Below are positions 1-4,717 of a DNA stretch of 8,216 bases, piece after piece. The first letter of the stretch is position 1, and the number at the start of each line of letters is the position of its first letter. The position numbers and the translations under genes were made by a program. Source of the DNA: Lawsonibacter sp. (GTDB lineage: Bacteria > Bacillota > Clostridia > Oscillospirales > Oscillospiraceae); NCBI GenBank assembly GCA_022798855.1, contig JAAWNI010000095.1, forward strand, positions 1-8,216. The letters are read 5' to 3'. The notes under the pieces are model-generated. The model worked only from the letters and a program-made list of their open reading frames with translations, searched no databases and had not been told where the DNA came from.

Positions 1-5
1 GGCAT
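1..5 (-). CDS. Start of a divergent minus-strand gene, cut by the window edge
   Basis: Only the start codon (CAT on the plus strand at 3-5, so ATG on the minus strand) and two further bases lie inside the window. The case for a real gene is its upstream signal. The minus strand reads AGGAGGA (complement of 11-17) followed by ATACT and then ATG, a near-ideal Shine-Dalgarno sequence at ideal distance. A good minus-strand promoter sits at 99-127. The product cannot be inferred. The gene is divergent from the NERD-like/peptidase series and shares its upstream region, so it could be a regulator or transporter for it, but that is speculation. Confidence 0.6.
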
Positions 6-98
6 AGTATTCCTCCTATAAAGAAAAATTTCGTATACCTTCGGTGTTTCCCCTCTCCCCCAAGAAAAGATTCAGCAAAGTATATACGTGCATGGCTT

Positions 99-127
99 AT
101 GATACCATCATTTTTGTGCAAAATCAA
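99..127 (-). promoter_or_regulatory. Predicted promoter of the divergent left-edge gene
   Basis: Read on the minus strand: -35 TTGATT (122-127), a 17-base spacer (105-121), then -10 TATCAT (99-104). TATCAT matches the TATAAT consensus at five of six positions and is preceded by TGG, giving an extended -10 (TGN). Transcription would start near base 92 and leave a leader of about 87 bases before the ATG at base 5. The -35 hexamer and 17-base spacer are the same as in the promoter at 7111-7139. Confidence 0.5.
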
Positions 128-162
128 GACCTGTTCATGAAAAAACAAAATCGCGTTCAAGA

Positions 163-174
163 ATTGTTCACAAT
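163..174. repeat. Short palindrome, possible operator
   Basis: ATTGTTCACAAT has 5-base arms (ATTGT/ACAAT) around a 2-base centre. It lies between the divergent promoters, about 35 bases upstream of the minus-strand -35 box and about 75 bases upstream of the plus-strand -10. Position and shape suit a regulator site, but a 5-base palindrome in AT-rich DNA can be chance and no second copy was seen nearby. Confidence 0.2.
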
Positions 175-248
175 CCACAAATCCCGCCCCAAGAAAATCT
201 CCCTATTGTACAAAGTCAGTTTCCTCCCTTTTCTTTTTTGCCAACCTG

Positions 249-263
249 TGGTATTCTTATAAA
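249..263 (+). promoter_or_regulatory. Candidate extended -10 promoter for the NERD-like/peptidase series
   Basis: TGG at 249-251 directly precedes TATTCT (252-257), an extended -10. TATAAA (258-263) overlaps as an alternative -10. No good -35 box lies 16-18 bases upstream of either: that stretch is a pyrimidine run at 221-239. The TGN element makes TATTCT the better guess. The start codon is about 40 bases downstream, a sensible leader length. Weak evidence overall. Confidence 0.35.
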
Positions 264-269
264 AGCAGC

Positions 270-283
270 CAGCGCACACGCTG
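270..283 (+). other. Small leader hairpin just before the ribosome site
   Basis: CAGCG (270-274), loop CACA, CGCTG (279-283): a perfect 5-base-pair GC-rich stem ending about six bases before the GGAGG at 290-294. It would sit in the mRNA leader of the 299-946 gene and could affect transcript stability or ribosome access. It is short, so chance is possible. Confidence 0.3.
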
Positions 284-298
284 AAACAGGGAGGAATT

Positions 299-946
299 AT
301 GGGCGAAATCATCAATAACTTTTTCAATCCCCAGGGCATCACGCTCTGGAAGCTGTACACCCCCCAGGACTACCTTTTCATCGGCCTGCTGATCGTCCTG
401 GGCGCGGCGGCCCTGTGGCTCGCCACCCGGCAGCTGGCCAAGCAGCGGACGCCGGAGGGCACCACCGCCCGGATGGCGAAAAAGCTGCGCAAGCTGGGGG
501 GGCGCGGGGCCCAGGTCTGGCGGGACGTGACGGTGGTCTCCCAGCGGGGCCGGTGCGTCTGCCCCATGCTCTACGCCGCCCGTGAGGGGGTCTATGTGGT
601 GCAGGTGTACCACTTCGGGCTGGACGTGTCCGGAAGCGCCTCCTCCAAGTACTGGACCCTGTCCTTCAACAAGGATGTGCGCCAGGTGGACAATCCCCTG
701 GACGCCATGGACGAGCAGATCGTAGTGGTCAACCGGGTGCTGGCCAAGGCCGGGCTGGGCCACGTGCCGGTGGAGAAGCTGGTGCTCTTCGCCGACGTCT
801 ACGGCCGGCCCCGGGTGGACCTCCGGGGGGTGGACTGCGCCGTGGTGCGCCAGGACCTGAACAAGTGGCGCAAGCAGAAGAAAAACCTGCCCTCCGTCAG
901 CCTAACGGAGCTGGCAAAGGCGCTGGAAGCGTCCTTCCAGCGGTGA
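299..946 (+). CDS. Membrane-anchored protein with a degenerate NERD-like domain
   Basis: A 215-residue protein of unknown function. Residues 24-43 form one hydrophobic helix, followed by a basic stretch (RQLAKQR), which suggests an N-terminal anchor with the rest in the cytoplasm. Residues about 68-160 resemble the NERD (nuclease-related) domain: a hydrophobic strand GVYVVQVYHFG, a tryptophan at 119 after KY, and an NP pair at 132-133 before a helix, as in the usual pattern of GVfviEvK, W and NP. The family's acidic and E-x-K catalytic residues are not conserved here: the E-x-K position reads Q102-V-Y104. The protein is therefore probably a non-catalytic relative, if the assignment is right. 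The start is supported by AGGGAGG at 288-294, four bases before ATG. The gene lies 57 bases upstream of the peptidase T-like gene on the same strand with no terminator between, so the two are probably co-transcribed. The fold assignment is from pattern recall only. Confidence 0.75.
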   Translation: MGEIINNFFNPQGITLWKLYTPQDYLFIGLLIVLGAAALWLATRQLAKQRTPEGTTARMAKKLRKLGGRGAQVWRDVTVVSQRGRCVCPMLYAAREGVYVVQVYHFGLDVSGSASSKYWTLSFNKDVRQVDNPLDAMDEQIVVVNRVLAKAGLGHVPVEKLVLFADVYGRPRVDLRGVDCAVVRQDLNKWRKQKKNLPSVSLTELAKALEASFQR

Positions 947-966
947 CCCCGGCCAAATGTCAATAC

Positions 967-980
967 GCGGCTATGGCCGC
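967..980 (+). other. Intergenic hairpin between the first two genes
   Basis: GCGGC (967-971), loop TATG, GCCGC (976-980): a perfect 5-base-pair GC stem with no T-run after it, so it is not an intrinsic terminator. It ends seven bases before the AAAGGAG ribosome site (987-993) of the next gene. It may be an mRNA processing or stability element, or chance. Confidence 0.3.
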
Positions 981-1003
981 TGAATGAAAGGAGAACACAC
1001 ACC

Positions 1004-2110
1004 ATGATTCAGATCAACGAGGAGCGGCTGCTCAAGGAATTTCTGGAGTTTGTACAGATCGACAGCGAGAGCTGCAACGAGAAGGCCATGGGCGAGCGCC
1101 TGTGCCAGGTGCTGAAGGAGCTGGGGCTGGAGCCCATCACCGACGAGGCGGGCAAGACCTACAACTCCAACGGCTTCAACGTCTTCGCCCGGCTGCCCGG
1201 CGAGGGGGAGCCCATGGTGCTCACCGCCCACATGGACACCGTGGTCCCCGGCAACGGGGTCAAGCCTGAGATCCGCGGCGGCGTCATCTACTCCGACGGC
1301 ACCACCGTCCTGGGCGGCGACGACAAGAGCGGCATCTGCGGCATTCTGGAAGCCGTCCGGCTGGTCCTGGAGAACAACCTGCCCCACCGCCCGGCGGAGA
1401 TCATCTTCTCCATCGGCGAGGAGGGGGGCATGCGGGGGGCCAAGGCCTTCGACTGCTCCCAGCTGAAAAGCAAGCGGGCCTATGTCTTCGACTCCTCCGG
1501 CGAGGTGGGCAAGGTGATCGTGGGCGCCCCCGGCCAGATCAAGGTGTTCGCCGACGTGGTGGGCCGCAGGGCCCACGCCGGCATCGCCCCCGAGGACGGC
1601 ATCAGCGCCATCCAAGTGATGGCCAAGGCCATCGCCAAAATGAACCTGCTGCGCATTGATGAGGAGACTACCTGCAACATCGGCGCCATCAAGGCGGAGT
1701 TCGCCACCAATATCGTCCCCGACCGGTGCTCCATCGTGGCCGAGGTCCGCAGCCGCGACTTCGACAAGCTGAACGCCCAGGCCGAGCACATCCACAAGTG
1801 CCTCCAGGAGGCCTGCGATGAGTCGGGGGCTTCCCTGGAGTGGAACCCGGTGACCAACTACGTCTCCTACCGGGTGCCCGAGGACAGCGAAATGGTAAAG
1901 GACCTGCTGGCCTGCATCGACCAGATCGGCCGGGAGAAGCTGGTCACCCTGGGCGGCGGCGGCAGCGACGCCAACATCTACAACCAGAAGGGCATCCAGG
2001 CCGTGGTGCTGGGCACCGGCATGACCAAGGTACATACCACCAGCGAGTGCATCAAAATCTCCAACCTCAACGACACGGCCCGGTTGGCCCTGGCCCTGCT
2101 GACCATGTGA
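1004..2110 (+). CDS. Peptidase T-like M20 metallopeptidase
   Basis: A 368-residue cytoplasmic two-zinc aminopeptidase of family M20, closest to the PepT-like group that is shorter than classical tripeptidase PepT (about 410 residues). All expected metal and catalytic residues can be read: H76-x-D78 in HMDTVVPG, the aspartate pair D106-D107 in LGGDDKSG, E139-E140 in GEEGG, D163 in VFDSSG and H344 in KVHTTSE. The GGGGSDAN motif (317-324) is also typical. Residues about 178-275 form the inserted dimerisation (lid) domain. It should release N-terminal residues from short peptides, but the exact substrate of PepT-like proteins is not settled. Start: AAAGGAG at 987-993, ten bases before ATG. It ends LTM-stop only 10 bases before the next gene, indicating an operon with likely translational coupling. 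Confidence 0.9.
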   Translation: MIQINEERLLKEFLEFVQIDSESCNEKAMGERLCQVLKELGLEPITDEAGKTYNSNGFNVFARLPGEGEPMVLTAHMDTVVPGNGVKPEIRGGVIYSDGTTVLGGDDKSGICGILEAVRLVLENNLPHRPAEIIFSIGEEGGMRGAKAFDCSQLKSKRAYVFDSSGEVGKVIVGAPGQIKVFADVVGRRAHAGIAPEDGISAIQVMAKAIAKMNLLRIDEETTCNIGAIKAEFATNIVPDRCSIVAEVRSRDFDKLNAQAEHIHKCLQEACDESGASLEWNPVTNYVSYRVPEDSEMVKDLLACIDQIGREKLVTLGGGGSDANIYNQKGIQAVVLGTGMTKVHTTSECIKISNLNDTARLALALLTM

Positions 2111-2140
2111 GGGGGCGGGTATGAATTTTGACCATGTGAG
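2100..2140 (+). repeat. 12-base direct repeat across a gene junction
   Basis: TGACCATGTGAG occurs at 2100-2111 and again at 2129-2140, 29 bases apart. The first copy contains the last codons and stop of the peptidase T-like gene. The second lies inside codons 3-7 of the AbgA-like gene. The ribosome site (GGGGGCGGG, 2111-2119) and the new ATG lie between them. The two copies are read in different phases, so the match is at DNA level, not protein level. Confidence 0.55.
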
Positions 2141-3434
2141 TCTGGAGCAGCTGGGCCAGGAGATGATCCAGCTGCGCCGGGACTTCCACAAGCACCCCGA
2201 GTCGGGCTGGACCGAGTTCCGCACCACCGCCCGCATCATCGACGAGCTGGAAAAGCTGGGGCTCACCGTCCAGTACGGCCCCTCCATCCACGTGCGGGAG
2301 AAGATGTTCGGCCTGCCCAAGGAGGACGTGCTGGAAGCCTGCTGGCAGCGGGCCATGTCCGAGACTGGCCGCCCCGACCTGGTGGAGGCCATGAAGGGGG
2401 GCTACACCGGCTGCCTCACCGTCATCGAGGGTGCCCTCCCCGGCCCCACCGTGGGCATCCGGGTGGATATCGACTGCAACGACGTGGAGGAAGCCGACGA
2501 CCCCAAGCACCCCCCCTGCGCCCTGGGCTTCCGCTCCACCCACCCCAAGTGCATGCACGCCTGCGGCCACGACGCCCACGGCGCCATCGGCGTGGGGGTG
2601 GCCAAGCTGCTGTGCGCCTGTAAAGACCAGCTCCGGGGCAGGGTGCTCCTCGTCTTCCAGCCCGGGGAGGAGGGCCTGCGTGGGGCCGCCAGCCTCACCG
2701 CCGCAGGGCACTTCTCCCAGTGCGACTACTTCTTCGGCGGGCACGTGGGCCTGCTGGACGGCCTGGGCGTGGGCACGGTGGCCGCTGGGGGCCACGGCTT
2801 CCTGGCCAGCACCAAGTTCGACGCCATGTTCCACGGCGTCCCCTCCCACGCCGGAGCCGCCCCGGAACAGGGGCGCAACGCCCTGGCGGCGGCGGCCATG
2901 GCCACCCTGGGGATGCTGTCCATCTCCCGCCACCACGACGGGGCCAGCCGGATCAACGTGGGCACCTTCCACGGGGGCACCGGCCGCAACGTCATCCCCG
3001 CCGAAGCGGAGCTGACCATTGAGACGCGGGGCAGCACCACCGCCATCAACGAGTATATGGAGTCCGAAGCCCGACGGGTGTGCCAGGCGGCGGCGGACAT
3101 GTACGGCTGCACCTTCGAGACCCGGTTCATGGGCTCTGCTGGCTGCATCGTCTGCGACGAGCCCCTGGTGGACCGCACCATTGAGGTCCTCTCCCAGATG
3201 GATGGGGTCGCGAAAATCCTCCGGGATATCGACTTCGGCGGCGGTGAGGACGTCACCACCATGATGCGGGACGTCCAGGAGCACGGGGGCCAGGTGGTTG
3301 AGCTGGTCTTCGGCATGCCCCTGGCCGCCCCCCACCACAACGACTACTTCGACGTGGACGAGCGGGTCATCCCCCTGTCCATTCGGATATTCGCCGCCCT
3401 GGCGCTTACCGCCGGGGACTGGAACAAGCAATGA
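2121..3434 (+). CDS. AbgA-like M20D amidohydrolase (p-aminobenzoyl-glutamate hydrolase subunit A type)
   Basis: A 437-residue metal-dependent amidohydrolase, the same length as E. coli AbgA (436) and alike along the whole chain as I recall it: RRDFHKHPESGWTEFRT near the start, FGLPKED (63-69), IRVDIDCND, the MHACGHDAH metal motif, FQPGEEGLRGA, GASRIN-GT-H-G-GRNV and HHNDYFDVDE at the end. Predicted M20D metal and catalytic residues are C148, H150, E183-E184, H208 and H406. Residues about 225-335 form the lid domain. E. coli AbgA cuts p-aminobenzoyl-glutamate, a folate breakdown product, together with AbgB; no abgB-like gene is present here. The true substrate may be another N-aroyl or N-acyl amino acid. 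It is cytoplasmic, with no signal peptide. Start: purine-rich GGGGGCGGG at 2111-2119 is close to ATG, and the 10-base gap from the previous stop suggests coupled translation. The family call is firm; the substrate is inferred. Confidence 0.88.
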   Translation: MNFDHVSLEQLGQEMIQLRRDFHKHPESGWTEFRTTARIIDELEKLGLTVQYGPSIHVREKMFGLPKEDVLEACWQRAMSETGRPDLVEAMKGGYTGCLTVIEGALPGPTVGIRVDIDCNDVEEADDPKHPPCALGFRSTHPKCMHACGHDAHGAIGVGVAKLLCACKDQLRGRVLLVFQPGEEGLRGAASLTAAGHFSQCDYFFGGHVGLLDGLGVGTVAAGGHGFLASTKFDAMFHGVPSHAGAAPEQGRNALAAAAMATLGMLSISRHHDGASRINVGTFHGGTGRNVIPAEAELTIETRGSTTAINEYMESEARRVCQAAADMYGCTFETRFMGSAGCIVCDEPLVDRTIEVLSQMDGVAKILRDIDFGGGEDVTTMMRDVQEHGGQVVELVFGMPLAAPHHNDYFDVDERVIPLSIRIFAALALTAGDWNKQ

Positions 3435-3440
3435 AAACCG

Positions 3441-3477
3441 CTTCCACCCCCGTTTTGGGGGTGGAAGTAAATAATTT
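3441..3477 (+). terminator. Strong intergenic hairpin, weak terminator or attenuator
   Basis: A perfect 11-base-pair stem, CTTCCACCCCC (3441-3451) with GGGGGTGGAAG (3457-3467), around loop GTTTT. The tail reads TAAATAATTTTTATT, T-rich but broken by A, so termination is likely partial. It begins six bases after the AbgA-like stop and ends 15 bases before the next ribosome site. It could lower expression of the last peptidase relative to the first three genes, or protect the upstream mRNA end. See the findings for an alternative pairing with the ribosome site. Confidence 0.6.
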
Positions 3478-3497
3478 TTATTGGGGAGGAATGTTAT

Positions 3498-4679
3498 ATG
3501 TCTGAACTGCGCGGCATAATTGACAAGTATTGGGAAAAAGTGAAGGAGCACCGCTATTGGCTCCACCAACACCCGGAGCCCAGCGGACAGGAGAAGGAAA
3601 CCTCCGCCTATGTAGCCCAGGTCCTGCGGGACATGGGCCTGGAGCCCACGGAGCACGTGGGCGGCTACGGCGTCACCGCCCTGATCCAGGGCAAGGGGCC
3701 GGGCAAGTGCGTGGGCCTGCGGGCCGACATGGACGCCCTCCCCCTCACCGAGAGCACCGGGCTGGCCTGCTCCTCCCTGAACCCCGGCATGGCCCACTCC
3801 TGCGGCCACGACGCCCACACCGCCATGCTCCTGGGGGCGGCCTATGTGCTCAACGAGCTGAAAGACACCTTCCCCGGCACCGTCAAGCTGGTGTTCCAGC
3901 CCTCTGAGGAGAACGCCGCCAGCAGCGGGGCCAAGAAAATGATCGAGGACGGCGTGCTGGACAACCCCAAGGTGGACGCCATGTTCGGCCAGCACGTCTG
4001 GCCCGCCCTCCCCCTGGGCCAGGTGGCGGTGCGGGACGGCCAGATGATGGCCTCCTCCGACCGGCTGTTCCTCACCGTCAAGGGGAAGAGCTCCCACGGC
4101 AGCGCCCCGGAAAACGGCATCGACGCCATCATGATCGCTGCCTATGTGGTAACGGCGCTCCAGTCCATCGTGGCCCGGAACGTCTCCCCCCTGGACAGCG
4201 CGGTCATCTCCTTCGGCAACATCCACGGCGGCTCCGCCTACAACATCATCACCGACGAGGTGAAGCTGGAGGGCACCTGCCGCAACCTGAACCCCGCCAT
4301 CCGCGACACCATGCCCCAGCGCATCGAAAACATCATCAAGGGCGTTGTGGAGGGCATGGGCGGCTCCTATGAGTTCACCTACCTCCGGGGCTACTCCCCC
4401 ACGGTGAACACCCCGGACAAGGCCGCCCTGGTGAAGGAGGCCATTGTGGACGCCGTCGGCCAGGAGGGCCTGCTGATCCCCGAGCGCCCCGCCCTGGGCG
4501 GCGAGGACTTCTCCTTCTACTGCGAGAAGGTGCCCTCCGCCTTCTTCTGGCTGGGGTGCCACGACCCCGCCAAGCCCCCCATCCCCATCCACCACGGCGC
4601 TTTCGCCCCCGCCGAGGAGTCCCTGCCCATCGGCATGGAGGTCATGGTGGGCGCCGCCCTCAAGTTCCTGCGCCAATAA
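3498..4679 (+). CDS. M20D amidohydrolase, hippurate hydrolase / N-acyl-amino acid hydrolase type
   Basis: A 393-residue cytoplasmic metal-dependent amidohydrolase of the family that includes hippuricase, N-acyl-L-amino acid amidohydrolases and plant IAA-amino acid hydrolases; length is typical. Visible motifs: WLHQHPEPSGQE (21-32), LRADMDALPLTE (74-85), MAHSCGHDAHTAMLLGAA (98-115), FQPSEE (133-138), GQHVWP, SSHGSAPENGIDA (198-210), GGSAYNIITDE (244-254), GGEDFSFY (334-341) and IPIHHGAF (362-369). Predicted metal and catalytic residues C102, H104, E137-E138, H166 and H365 are all present. It should split N-acyl or N-aroyl amino acids into an acid and a free amino acid; which acyl group cannot be read from sequence. 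Start: GGGGAGGA at 3483-3490, seven bases before ATG. It is downstream of the AbgA-like gene in the same direction but separated by a hairpin, so it is either the last operon gene at reduced level or separately promoted. Confidence 0.9.
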   Translation: MSELRGIIDKYWEKVKEHRYWLHQHPEPSGQEKETSAYVAQVLRDMGLEPTEHVGGYGVTALIQGKGPGKCVGLRADMDALPLTESTGLACSSLNPGMAHSCGHDAHTAMLLGAAYVLNELKDTFPGTVKLVFQPSEENAASSGAKKMIEDGVLDNPKVDAMFGQHVWPALPLGQVAVRDGQMMASSDRLFLTVKGKSSHGSAPENGIDAIMIAAYVVTALQSIVARNVSPLDSAVISFGNIHGGSAYNIITDEVKLEGTCRNLNPAIRDTMPQRIENIIKGVVEGMGGSYEFTYLRGYSPTVNTPDKAALVKEAIVDAVGQEGLLIPERPALGGEDFSFYCEKVPSAFFWLGCHDPAKPPIPIHHGAFAPAEESLPIGMEVMVGAALKFLRQ

Positions 4680-4689
4680 CACGCCAAAA

Positions 4690-4717
4690 GGGCGGCCAAA
4701 ACGGCCGCCCTCTTTTT
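4690..4717. terminator. Bidirectional intrinsic terminator between convergent genes
   Basis: Perfect 8-base-pair stem GGGCGGCC (4690-4697) / GGCCGCCC (4703-4710) with loop AAAAC, followed by TCTTTTT (4711-4717) on the plus strand. On the other strand the stem is followed by TTTT (complement of 4686-4689), a weaker tail. It begins ten bases after the stop of the hippuricase-type gene. Its plus-strand T-run overlaps the stop codon of the histidine kinase (4716-4718), so the kinase stop codon lies within the terminator itself. Confidence 0.88.

Noticed and set aside
164..179. Two overlapping DnaA-box-like sequences (TTGTTCACA and CAATCCACA), raising the idea of a replication origin
   Set aside because: Each differs from the box consensus by one or two bases, there is no cluster, and no dnaA, dnaN or similar gene is nearby.
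44..262. A 72-codon plus-strand frame with a GTG start in the left control region
   Set aside because: No ribosome site, AT-rich DNA, and it runs through the predicted minus-strand promoter and into the plus-strand -10 region.
157..360. A 67-codon minus-strand frame overlapping the start of the NERD-like gene
   Set aside because: No ribosome site and it overlaps the coding start and leader of a better-supported gene.
3498..4679. Possible AbgB partner for the AbgA-like protein
   Set aside because: It carries the SCGHDAHT motif and length of hippuricase-type enzymes, not the GCGHN motif and about 480-residue length of AbgB as I recall it.
2067..4682. An 871-codon open frame on the minus strand, and another of 473 codons at 971-2392
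   Set aside because: Both lie opposite clear M20 peptidase genes. Their translations are low-complexity, rich in G, H, A, V and L, as expected when GC-biased third positions remove stop codons from the antisense frame. No ribosome site or family motif was seen.
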